64,000 nt of DNA from Strix aluco (lineage: Eukaryota; Chordata; Aves; Strigiformes; Strigidae), in NCBI RefSeq assembly GCF_031877795.1, contig NC_133946.1, positions 12,375,144 to 12,439,143 of the forward strand, given 5' to 3'. Shown here piece by piece: positions 37,577 to 48,111 of the stretch. The position numbers were made by a program, and so were the translations under genes. How positions within the stretch are numbered: position 1 is the stretch's first letter; each line of letters begins with the position of its first letter. The notes beneath the pieces are model-generated. The model searched no databases, had not been told where the DNA came from, and saw only the letters and a list, made by a program, of their open reading frames with translations.

Positions 37577-40500
37577 ATGGCGGAGGTGGCGGCGGCGGGG
37601 AGCGGGGCTGGGGGCAGCCCTGAGGCTGGCGGCGGCGGCGGCGGCGGCGGCGGGTGGCGGCGTCCCCACGGGCCGCTCCAGCGGTACTACGGGCCGCCCG
37701 CGGCGGAGGCGACGGAGGCGGCCCCGGACCCCGCCGACATCAACGGGCCCCACTTCGACCCGGAAGTTTTCCTTACTAAGGTGACCTTTGACACCACAGT
37801 GACCTCTCCCCTCCCACCCCCTCGGGAGCCCCCGCCCGCAGACACCCCCGCAGACACCCCCAGATAGGGAGCTCCAGGGACCCCCGGGTCGGCCCCAAGG
37901 ACCCTACAGCGCCCCCCCAGTTCCCTGTGGGACCCCTTTAAAAGGACCCTGGGGACCCCTTAAGGGGCTTCTTAGGGGCGCCCCACGGACCCGGCCGGAG
38001 GGACCCTCAGACCACCCCATGACTTTAAAGGGACCCCAAAAAGGGACTCCACGGGGACCCTATAGATCTTCCGTAGGGACTCTTTAGGAACACTGTATGT
38101 TTCTCTATGGGGACGGTATTGGGGCCCTCAGGAGCAGTTGGGGGGGGCCGGGGGCAATTAGCACTCCTTGAGGGGGCAGTTAGGGCTCCTGGGGGGCAGC
38201 TGAGGATCCCAGGAGGCCCCCAGAGGGCAGAAGGAGGCTTTTGGGGGACATTTCCAGATTCCAGGAGGGACTCTGGGGGGGCATTTAGGGGCCTGGGGGT
38301 CAGTTACAGCTCGGAGGGGGGCAGTTGGCAATGCTGGAGGGGGGCAGATAGGGGTGCGGGGGGCAGCTGAGGAGCCCCAGAGCATTGTAGAGGGCAGTGA
38401 GTACCCCAGGGAGGCAATTGGAGGCTGCAGGGGGTAAAATGGGGGACTGGGCAGGGGGCAATGGGGTGGGGGGCAGTTGTGCAACTGTTGCCCCCCTCCA
38501 GGTGCGCAGTGAGTGCCCCCTGGGGCAGTTGTTGGCCCGTGAGGCCGCGCTGGGGCGGGAGATCCGCGCCCTCGACAGCGACATGCAGACGCTGCTCTAT
38601 GAGAACTACAACAAGTTCATCTCTGCCACTGGTGAGCGCCCAGCCGGGGGGACCCCGGCGTCTGTGTGGGACTGGGAGGGCCCCCAGGCAGTCGAGGGAC
38701 CTCGGTGTCCGGTTCCTTCTCCCCAGACACCATCCGAAAGATGAAGGTCGATTTCCGGCGCATGGAGGCAGAGATGGACGATTTGGCTGCCAACATGGCT
38801 GCCATCAGCACCTCCAGCGCCCGCGTCAGCGCCGCACTGCAGGACCGGCACCGCCGCGGCGCCCAGCTGGCCGGTACGGGGAGGGGGGGACCCTGGGTGG
38901 CAGAGCTGGGGGGTTGAGGTGAGGTGTTGAGGTTGAGGGAGGGGTTGGGGTCAGATCTTGGGGGTTGGGGTCAGATCTTGAGGCTGGGGGAGGCCCTGGA
39001 GGTTAGATCTTGGGGTTGGGGGGGCAGATCTTGGGGTTGGGGGCCAGATCTTGGGGTTGGGGGGATCCTAGGGGTCAGATCTTATAGACAGGGGCAGGTT
39101 GAAGAGGGTTGGGGGAACCCTGGGGGACACATCTGGGGGTTATGGGGCAGAACTGGGGGTGTGGAGGGCAGATCATGGTGGGGAGGGCTGAGGAGCAGAT
39201 TGAAGGGGGTGGGGAGACCCCAAGGGGGGCAGATCTGGGGGATGGGGGCAGATCCGGGGTGTTGGTGGCAGGTAACGGGGCAGGGGGGGTTGAGGGGCAG
39301 ATCTGGGGGGTGGGTGGACCCTGGCGGGGGCAGATCCAGCTCCTAGCCCCACCCATATTTGCTAACCCCCCCCCCCCCCAGTGGCTGGCCCTGCCCTGTG
39401 GGACCCCGCCCCTTTCTTGCCCCACCCCACCCCTTTCTTGCCTGCCCCTGACACCCCCGGCCCCCCCAGGGGTGCAGGCGCTGCTGCGGAAGCTGCAGTC
39501 CCTGGTGGAGGTGCCGGGGCGGCTGCGGCGCTGGGCGGCGCCGGGGGCGGAGCCTGCGCGGGCCCTGCGCTGCCATGCCCGCGCCCGCGCCGTGCTCCGC
39601 CACTACCGCCACCTCCCCTCCTTCCGTGCCATCGAGGACGAGAGCCACGCCATCATGGCCGACCTGGCCCAGCGCCTCCGCGCGCGCCTCCGGTGCGTTC
39701 ACTCTGGAGCCTACTGACGGCAGCACTAGGAAAGGGGGTTTGGGGGGTGTTTACTCTGGAGCCTACTGATGATCTGGGAAACAGCCTGGAGCGGGGGTTC
39801 ACTCTGGAGATTAATGATAGCCATTCCAGTAAACAGCCTTCTTGCAGGGGTGATGGTGGTTGTGGTATGTTAACTCTGAAACCTACTGATAACAGCTGCA
39901 GGAGACAGCTTTTCAAGGGGTCAGGGGTGTTAAATCTGGAGCCTAATAATAACAGCCCCCAAGAAACATCATAGGGAGGAGGCATTTACCCTGGAGCATA
40001 TTGATAGCAACCCCAGGAACCATCCCTTGCACAGAACACTCAGAGTAAGGGGGATGATTCTGACCGTTATTGAGAGCTTTTAAAAGGTTGCGTTATCTGG
40101 GGCTTTTCTCATGTGTTTATGGTAAAGGGATAGTTCTGGAGCCTGCTGAGGAGTTTTAGGGGGTTTTCACTATTTTTGTAAACTCTGGAACCTACTGATC
40201 ATCTTTAGTAGGTTTTTTGTTCCTGTAACCACTGTTAACTTTGGAACATGCTGATGCCGTTAAGTATTATTTTTCCCCTTTGTCTTTTGAATAACTAGTG
40301 CTTACTCTGAAGCCTACTGATGGCTTCTACCGCTTATTCCGCGTCTTCTCACAGTGCCACTGCTCACCCCGGACCATCCGACCACCCCCAAGTAACCCCC
40401 TCATTTCCCCCGCCCCAGGGATGACGCCTTGGACCCCAAGGAGCTCACTGAGTGCGTGGAGATGCTGTTGCAGCTGGAAGAGCCACCCGAGGAGCTGTGC

Positions 40501-43500
40501 GAGGAGTTCCTGAGCCACGCCGGTGCCCGCCTCGAGGCCGAGCTGGCCACACTGGAGGCCGAGCTGCCCCCGGCTGACGCCTCGGGCCCTGCCGCCACAC
40601 CGCCCCCCGCCTCCGACATCCTCGACTTCGTCGACCGCGGCAGCTCGGCCTTCGTGGGCAACCTGTGCCTGCTGGCGGCCTCGTACCGTAGCCTCTTCGA
40701 GGGGCGTCCCGGGGCAGGGGGCGGCCGCCTGGAAGCCTTCGCCGCCACCCTCACCACCCGCTACTTCGAGCTGCTGGAGCGGCGCCTGGCGCTGGAGCGG
40801 GGCCTGGGCGACACGTCGCTGCTGGTGCGGGCGCTCGACCGCTTCCACCGCCGCCTGCGCGCGCTGCTCGAGCTGCTGCCTGCGGCCGGCGCCCAGGCGG
40901 GAGCCGCGCTGGTGGCGCGGGCGGCGCGCGAGCGGGTGGATCGCTACCTGCGGGCGCTCCAGACCTTCTTCCTGGGCTGTCTGGGCGATGTGCGCCAGGC
41001 GCTGGCCGCCCCCCGACCCCCCGGCAAGGAGGGGCCTGGCCTGCCCGACCTGCTGGCCACGCTGGCCGCCTCCGTGCTCGGCCAGCTCAAGGCTGTCCTG
41101 GCCTACGTGCAGCTCTTCACTGCCAAGGACGTCGCCTTCGCCAGCCTGCCCTACTTCAAGGTGGGTCGGGGGCGGCGGGGGAGTTGTTTGGGGGTTGCGT
41201 GGGGCAGCTGGGGAGTTGTGTGGGGCAATGGGGGGCAGTTGGGGGGATGTGTGGGGCAATGGGGGGCAGTTGGGGGGGTGTGTGGGGCAATGGGGGGCAG
41301 TTGGGGGGGTGTGTGGGGCAATGGGGGGCAGTTGGGGGGGTGTGTGGGGCAATGGGGGGCAGTTGGGGGGGTGTGTGGGGCAGTGGGGGGCAGTTGGGGA
41401 GTTGTGTGGGGCGATGGGGGGCAGTTGGGGGGGTGTGTGGGGCAATGGGGGGCAGTTGGGAGGGTGCGTGGGGTGGTTGGGGAGATGCATGGGGTTACGT
41501 GGGGCAGTTGGGGGGGTGTGTGGGGTGATGGGGGCAGTTGGGGGGTTGTATGGGGCAGTTGGGTTGCATGGGGCAGTTGGGGGGTCACTGGAGCAGTCTG
41601 GGGTTGGCCCCGGGAAGGCTGCAGGGTGCACAGGGCGGGGTGGGGGCCACTGGGGCAGTTTGGAGCTTGTACAGGGTAGTTTGCGGTTTTTTTGGGGCCT
41701 CAGGGTGGTATTTTTGGGGTGTAACCCCCCGTTTCTGGTGGCAGGGGGAGTTCTGCGTGGAGGCGGTGCGTGAAGGGCTGGTGGTGGCCTTCGTGCGCTG
41801 GCTGTGCCGCACCGCCCGGGGCTTCGCTGACGGCCCGGCAGAGCGGGGGGCCCCCGCTGCACCCCCAGCCCTGCTGCTGCTCCTTGCCCGCCTCTGCCTT
41901 GACTATGAGGCCACCACTGTCAGCTACATCCTCACTCTCACTGACGAGCAGTTTCCCCCCCAGGTGAGCCCCCAAAACCACCCCAATTGACCCCAAAATG
42001 GCCCTAAGGGGACCCTGGGTCCCCAGGATGTCACAGAATGGCGCTGCGTCCCTCTGCGTCCCAGCGTCCGTTTGGGACATGGTGGTGGGTACCGCAGTGT
42101 GGCAGCCTGGGGATCCTCCTTCCCTCTGTGTCCCCCAAAACATCCCTGAGTGGACCCAAAATGGTCTGATTGTCCTAAAAATAGCCCCAAGGGGGTCCCA
42201 AGTGGCCCTGTGGGACCTCAAATGGCCCCGAGTTCACCTGTGGCCCTGTGTCCACCCAGGACGTGGTGGTGGGGATGACGGTGTATGTGGAGGTGTCAGG
42301 ATCTTCTCTGTGTGCCCCCAAGCGTCCCTGAGGGACCTCAAAATGTCCCCAGGTCCCTTCCTGTGCCCTGCTGTGACCCCATGTCCATCCAGGATGTGAC
42401 CCTGGGGGTGGAGGCAGAAGGGTCCTTACCTGTGCCAGTGTCTCCCAAATGTCCCCAAGGACACTAAAATGTCCCCAAGGGGCTTCTGCATGTCCCCAAG
42501 TCCCCACAGATGCCCCAAGGAGATGGGGGTGGCACTGATGCTGCTGGGGGGGTGGCTGGACAGTGTCCCATGTGTCCCCTGATGTCCCTGTGCCTGCAGG
42601 ACCTCAGAAGGTAGAGGCACATGGGGGTCCATCCCCACACGTCCCCTGTATCCCCAGGCCACCGGTGGTGATGACGCTGTAGGCAGAGGTGCAGGAGCTG
42701 TTCCTACATGTTCCCACACATCTGTGTGTCCCTTTTCCCCCCTCTCCAGGACACGGGCCCGGCGGTGACACCGGGCCCAGCGCTGTGCGCTGAGGCGCGG
42801 GCGGCGGCGCAGCGGCTGCTCGACCACTACGTGCAGGTCCAGGGCGCCGCAGTGGCGCAGATGCTGCGGAAGAGCGTGGAGACGCGCGACTGGCTGGGCA
42901 CCGTCGAGCCCCGCAACGTCCGCGCTGTCATGAAGCGCGTGGTCGAGGACATCACTGCCATCGACGTCCAGGTTGGGGCAGTGCCTGGAGCCCAGAGGGG
43001 CTGGCGGGGGGCGGGCCTGAAGTCCTCCAGGGGGGTCCCCGATATCCCAGAGGGTCCCTGGAGAGGCCCTGAGGTCCCCTTAAGGTCCTTGAGGACTTTA
43101 GGAAGTCCCCAGAGGGCCTCTGCAGCAGTCCCTGAAGTCCCCCAGGGGGTCCCTGATGTCCCAGAGGGTCCCAGGGTGGGGGCTGAAGTCCCTGAAGGCT
43201 CAAGAGGGGATGCCCAAGGTCCCTGAGGATCTCTGGGTGTCCCAGAAGGGTTTGTGAGGGTCACAGAGGATTTGAGGGACCCTGGGTGGGTTCGGAGGGT
43301 GTTCCAGAGGGTGTTTTGAGTGGATTCTGGGACACCAGCACTGAGAGGGTGCGGTGCCACAGGTGGGGCAGCTCTTCGAGGAGGGGGTGCGGCGGGCGCA
43401 GAGCAGCGACTCGAGCCGGCGCGCCTTCTCCGTCTACAGCAGCTCACGGGCACCCGGGCGCTACGCCCCCAGCTACACCCCCAGGTCAGCCCTGTCACCC

Positions 43501-44782
43501 CTGTGCCCTCCGTGGTCACCCCCAGGGCCACCCTGTCACCCCCAGGGCTGCCCTGTCACCCCTGTGCTCCCTCTGTCACCCTTGCAGTAACCGCTACATC
43601 TTCCCCATGACCTTCTTCACATCCCTAGACTGTCCCAATGTTCCCTGATGGTCCCCATGTTCCCTGATGGTCCCCATGTCCCCACCATCCCTGTGTTCTC
43701 CCCGATCGTCCCAGTACCCCCCAATGACCCCCGTGTGCCTTGTGTCCCACAATTGTCTCGTCTCCGTGTCCTTGACCGTCCCCGTGTTCCCTGACTGTCC
43801 CCACACCCACTGCCCATCCTCATGCTCCCTTTTGTGTCCCCAAACTCTCCGCACATCCCCTGACCATCTGTGTCCCCATCCCCGTGTCTTCTGACAGCCC
43901 CCATGTCCCTGTCCCCACATCCCTGGGCCTTGTTCCCCGTACTTGCCTGTCCCTGTGTCCCTGACAGTCCTGCTGTTACCATCCCCAGTGCCCCCATGGA
44001 CACCCACCTGCTCAGCAACATCCAGAAGCTCTTCTCCGAGCGCATTGACATCTTCAGCCCTGTTGAGTTCAACAAGGTGAGGCCACAACGACATCCCCGT
44101 GTCCCCAAGAGCCCTAAATTCCCCATCTTCCCAGCTGTCCCGTGCCCCTGGTGTCCCCATGACCCAGCTGTTGGAGCCCAGGGGATCCCCAGCAGCCAGG
44201 GCAGGGCTGTCCCCTGTGTCCCTCTGTCCCACGTGTCCCATGTGTCCCCCTGTCCAGGCTCGGAAGTGGCAGCTAGGACAAGGGTGTCCCTCATGTCACC
44301 CACATGCCCGTGCTGACGGGACCTGGGGCCTCCCTGCATTTGGGAGCCCCTGGTGTCCCCACACCCCATGTGTGGGGACTCGGGGGGGGATCCCTGGGGA
44401 CTGGTGACCAGGATGAGTGTGTCCCAGGGGGCTGACGGCCTGGAGAGGGGTGTCCCCACCCCCCTGTGTGGATGGGATTGGGGGGACCGTTCCCACCCTG
44501 GGGGACATTCCTATGCCCCAGGTGTCGGTGCTGACGGGGATCATCAAGATCAGCCTGAAGACGCTGCTGGAGTGCGTGCGGCTGCGGACACTGGGGCGCT
44601 TCGGGCTGCAGCAGGTGCAGGTGGACGGGCACTACCTGCAGCTCTACCTGTGGCGCTTCGCTGCCGACGAGCGGGTGGTGCAGGGGCTGCTGGACGAGGT
44701 GGCCGCCAGCGCCGCCCACCGCTGCCTCGACCCCGTCCCCATGGAGCACAGTGTCGTCGAGCTCATCTGCGAGCGCGGGTAG
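37577..44782 (+). CDS. VPS51: VPS51 subunit of GARP and EARP complexes
   Basis: VPS51 is shared by the GARP and EARP tethers, which act in endosome-to-TGN retrograde traffic and endocytic recycling. Coding exons: 37577-37780, 38502-38631, 38727-38873, 39470-39692, 40419-41160, 41745-41963, 42750-42971, 43363-43484, 43989-44076, 44522-44782; 785 aa, close to human. The N-terminus has a nine-Gly tract (GGC repeat, residues 18-26). [18 protein letters not shown] and [20 protein letters not shown] are the Vps51 signature. Later markers are [68 protein letters not shown] and VELICERG at the stop. The 742-base exon 5 is the largest. Coding and intronic GC are far above the neighbouring genes, and most introns consist of minisatellite. 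The exon 7 and 8 donors (GTTGGG, GTCAGC) are weak. Confidence 0.97.
38100..38490 (+). repeat. G-rich repetitive DNA, VPS51 intron 1
   Basis: Irregular repetition of blocks like GGGGGGCAGTT(A/G)GGGG(C/T) every 20-35 bases. Many G3-G7 runs lie on the sense strand. The first 300 bases of the same intron are instead C-rich. Confidence 0.8.
38915..39330 (+). repeat. G-rich minisatellite, VPS51 intron 3
   Basis: The core unit is about 20 bases, resembling TTGGGGTCAGATCTTGGGGG. It is regular at about 38940-39070 and degenerates afterwards. Sense-strand G runs recur throughout. Confidence 0.85.
39693..40345 (+). repeat. Degenerate ~50-70 bp repeat, VPS51 intron 4
   Basis: About eleven spaced copies of a core like TTACTCTGGAGCCTACTGAT occur, beginning near 39697, 39752, 39801, 39862, 39931, 39985, 40050, 40129, 40180, 40237 and 40303. 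The first copy starts at the exon 4 splice donor. Between the cores the sequence is diverged, often containing AACAGC. The repeat differs from the G-rich minisatellites of the flanking introns. Confidence 0.8.
41190..41590 (+). repeat. 31-bp G-rich minisatellite, VPS51 intron 5
   Basis: The period is exactly 31 bases: the CAAT/CAGT/CGAT landmark recurs at 41226, 41257, 41288, 41319, 41350, 41381, 41412 and 41443. Degenerate copies lie on both sides. Each unit contains runs of G4, G6 and G6-7 on the sense strand. Confidence 0.95.
42130..42740 (+). repeat. C-rich low-complexity DNA, VPS51 intron 6
   Basis: Repeated words such as CCCTGTG, TGTCCCC and GTCCCCAAG occur at irregular spacing. The sense strand is C-rich here, the opposite of introns 3 and 5. 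Confidence 0.7.
43485..43985 (+). repeat. C/T-rich repeats, VPS51 intron 8
   Basis: Contains CCCTGTCACCCC(C/T) repeats (43490-43580) and a near-perfect 24-bp doublet of the type CCCTGATGGTCCCCATGTTC (43630-43680). Degenerate GTCCCC words follow up to the exon 9 acceptor. Confidence 0.75.
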
Positions 44783-45143
44783 GATGGGGGGACATGGCGG
44801 AGGGGGGAGAGACGTGTCTTAGGCCCTGTGACGTACCTGGGGACAGACGTCTGCGCCTTGAGTCCCCACACATCCCTGGGGACACCCTGTGCGTCCTTCC
44901 CACTGCGGGAACGTCCCGTGTCCTCACACATGGCAGTGGGTGGCGACACCCCCTGTCCCCACACCGGGTCACCCCGTGTCATCACACCCACCCCCCCAAC
45001 CGTGGAAACACCCCACGTTGTCCCCCCCACCCCAGTGACACCCCCAACATGTGTTGACACCCCAAGTTGTCCCTGCGGCCCCAGTGACACACCGTGTTCC
45101 CCCCACCTTGGTGACATCCCCTCGTGCCTGAGTCGGGACTATA

Positions 45144-45153
45144 AATAAATAAA
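45144..45153 (+). terminator. VPS51 polyadenylation signals
   Basis: Two overlapping AATAAA hexamers (45144-45149 and 45148-45153) lie about 365 bases past the stop and are followed by GT-containing sequence. The 3' UTR is C-rich and repetitive, like the introns. Confidence 0.8.
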
Positions 45154-45169
45154 ATAGGTGTGAGCCATG

Positions 45170-47879
45170 CGTTATGTCCCCTGCCTGTGCTTGGGCTGGG
45201 GAGGGGACACAGCGGGGACAGATGCCTGGGGGGGCACAGGGGGGGTGTGGACGGGGGTCACTGAGGTGTCTGGGTCCCTTGGCCACCTGTGTCCCTGTGG
45301 GGAGGGAGCAGACCCGGCCTGTCGCAGAAGCACCCATCCTCTCCCTCCCGCCGAACCCTTGTACAAGCACCCAGGGCCTTGCAGAAGTGGGGGGCTGCCT
45401 CAGCTGGGACCCACAAGGGGGTCCCGGGGTGCCCGGGGCTGAGGGAGGGGGTCAGGAGCGGGGCCGGGGGCACAGGTGAGGGGTTTGTGGTTGGGGAAGG
45501 GCTGAGCCAGGAAAAGGGATCCCCCGCTGCAGCGGGGGGGGGTCTGCCATCCCCATGTGGGGTAACCATGGCTACGGGCACAATTATTAACAGCTACTAG
45601 CAAATGTGAAATGCGCTGTATGGGGGGTTTGACCAAACCCACGTCCTCGGGCCGCCCTGGGCCGCAGGGGACAGCGCGGGGGGTCGGTGTCGGGGGGGTC
45701 TCCCCAAGGAGAAGCAGGGGCAGCCCCGTGTCCCGCCTCAGCGGAGCCCCTCGGGCAACACAGCAGCAGTGGGGCACCCTGGGCAGGCGGCGGGTTGTGG
45801 TTTTATTTCCCCACTACCCAAATCAAGGGCAATTAATTACAGTCATTCCCCCCAGCTGAGTGTTCTGTCCATGGTTGTCTCCCCCCACGGGCTCGGTCTC
45901 CCTGGCTGAGGAGGGCAGGAGAGCCCTGGGGGGAGGCAGCTCCCCAGCTGAGCCAGAGCAGGAACCCCACTTCCGAGGGGCTCACATGCCCTGACCGCCG
46001 GTTAAAACTCCTGTGGTTAACGGGGAGGGTTTGAACAAAACTTACATCCAGCTCTAGGGGAGATAAAAGGATCAGAGAAAACCAGAAAAGAGTGGGAAAA
46101 GGTTTATTAAAAGCTGCTATTGCGAAGGAGGGATAAAAGCAAATGAAACCTGGGTTAACAGACTGCACGTTCGGTCTCTTGCGGTGCAAGAAGAAAATGT
46201 TAGAGCTTGTTCTTTTTTTTCTAAAAAAGAAAGAACCTTTGCTTCACTAATATTTAATACATGGATGGACACGGGCGCCCTCACCCTGGTCTGTAGGTCA
46301 GGACAGTCCTGTGTCACACGTGGGACACGAGGTGTCCTGGGGAGGAGCGGGAGCCCCACAGCCCGCAGCAGTTGAGAGCTTGTTTGTTTTCAGCCTGTTG
46401 CAATATATTACAGTTCACATCTGCCCAGTAGAGTGCATTTATGGTTTTTTATTTCTGCTTTAGTGAGTTTTATTACCCAGTTTTAACTAAAATAACCCTG
46501 ATAAAGTGCATAAAACGCTTAAAAAGGTCCCCACAGAGAAACTGTGGATTGCAGGTGGGCAAGGAGGGATTGGCAGAGCTCACACTTCTACCACAAGCTC
46601 TTTGTTAGCTCCCTGACGAGGTAAAAACTGTCATCGTCTGATAGGACCTGACAAGAAGTTGGCCAGAAAAACTTGGTTGTTAATGGCGAGTGTTTATTGT
46701 GCCTTCTGATACTGACAGCAGCGGGGAGCCATCACAATTATCAAGACATTGTGGGAAGCTGACGACGTGTGGAGGCTGAAGAGGCATCAAGGATGACAGG
46801 GTATGGGAGGACAAAGAGGTGTGGGACAACAAAAAGTGTGAGAGACCAACAAGGTGTGGAGGCCAAAAAGGTGTGGGGAGAAGAAAAAGAAGTTGGGGAG
46901 GCTGAAGAGGTAGGTGTAAGGAGTCTTGAAATGGTGTGGAAGGATGACGAGGTGTAGGAGGCCGACGAGTTATAGAGGCCGTAGCACTGTGGGAGGCCAA
47001 AAAGTTTTGGGAGGCTGCAGAGGTGTGGGAGGCTGACAAGGTTTTGTGTCTAAAACCACTCTGAAGATGGAAGAGGTGTGGGAGGCCGAAGGGACTTGGA
47101 GAGGCCCATAATTTGTTGAGGCTGAAGAGGTGGGGCACTGTGCACTCTCATCATCAGCTTTGCCACTTTTCCTGACTTTTTGTTTGTCCGCTGTCTAGTT
47201 CCGTACTGGCAGCAGTTTGTTGCAGAAAAAGGACACGATCCTTCCCTCACTCCTCACTGGATTTGTGGGTTCATGTGGACTCGGTGTATCTAGTAAGGTG
47301 ACGCTGAAGAGAAGTGGTGGAGAAGCACTGGGCAAGATGTAGGAGGAGGCGCTTCCCTGGGCGCTGGGAGGGGACACTGTCCCTTCTGGTCTCTGGGTCC
47401 CCTCCACAGAGGAGCAGCCGAGAGCTCTGGGGCGAGTTGTGGGACAGTTGTGCCGTCTGCCCACTTTTCCCCTGGCAATCACGGGGCATCCAGCTTGTTC
47501 TCAGGTTTTTACCGTAGTCAGTGCAGACACTAAGACGCTCCTTCTCCTCCTGGTCACCCTGTGCCTGCTGGGGGTGCTCTCAGGACCGTGAGCATGGTCC
47601 AGAGCGAGCTCTGTTCAGCTCAGTGAGTTTTGGATCCATTGCTCTCAGAACTGCCTTTTTTTCAAAATGGTCAATTGCTTTGGTTGAGGGCTTATTCCCT
47701 CGGGTCATTCAGGGTTCAGTTGCTGACCCCTGTGTGTGTTTGTGCTGTGTTGGGGGTGAGTCAGTGTATATAATAATGCTGTTGTTCAGACTTTATCAAA
47801 ACAAACAGCATCTAGTCCTAACAACAACAAGGAGAAAAAAACCCCTTTATTTATAAAAACAGAGGACAGAAATAATTTC
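45170..47879. other. Spacer VPS51 to secretoglobin, no gene seen
   Basis: GC-rich at first, becoming ordinary after about 46.1 kb. In human, ODF3 (CIMAP1A) lies between BET1L and SCGB1C1. No exon coding the proline-glycine-rich repeats of that protein was recognised here. A minisatellite occupies 46745-47140. Confidence 0.55.
46745..47140 (-). repeat. Purine-rich minisatellite, ~21-bp unit
   Basis: Diverged copies of a unit like GGTGTGGGAGGCTGACAA (17-24 bases, often near 21) run through this block on the plus strand. The tendency to a multiple of three leaves a 152-codon open frame on the minus strand (47138-46680), rich in His, Ser, Pro and Leu. That frame is most likely a by-product of the repeat. 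Confidence 0.75.
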
Positions 47880-47895
47880 AAAACATCAGCTGAAT

Positions 47896-47901
47896 TTTAT
47901 T
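47896..47901 (-). terminator. Secretoglobin polyadenylation signal
   Basis: AATAAA on the minus strand, about 210 bases past the predicted stop at 48112. Another minus-strand TTTATT match lies near 47848. Confidence 0.5.
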
Positions 47902-48111
47902 TAGAACTTAGATGTTATCTCTAAAGAAATAAGATTTAAAATAGACTGGAAGGTGACAGGGTGTAGCACTCAGCACACTGAGTTTAGAAAAGCAGCCACC
48001 AGCATCCTGGTTTTCTCCATTTTTCAGGTTTGTGTTTTCCCGGAGGCTTTGGATATGAGAAGCTGGAAGTCATGGGGAAGTGTCAGCAGCTGGGTCAAGT
48101 ATTTCACCAAT

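Noticed and set aside
40429-41679. 416-codon sense frame running from VPS51 exon 5 into intron 5
   Set aside because: The exon 5 donor at 41160 and the acceptor at 41744 restore the conserved family sequence exactly. The tail beyond 41160 is minisatellite translation.
40327-41862. 511-codon open frame antisense to VPS51 exon 5, intron 5 and exon 6
   Set aside because: Proline-rich translation of the reverse of a GC-rich exon and the 31-bp minisatellite. Stops are rare there by composition, and the other strand carries a clearly conserved coding exon.
43588-43648. Possible extra VPS51 exon beginning [14 protein letters not shown]
   Set aside because: It has an AG before it but no counterpart in the family, and it runs to a stop. 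The exon at 43989 restores [13 protein letters not shown] exactly.
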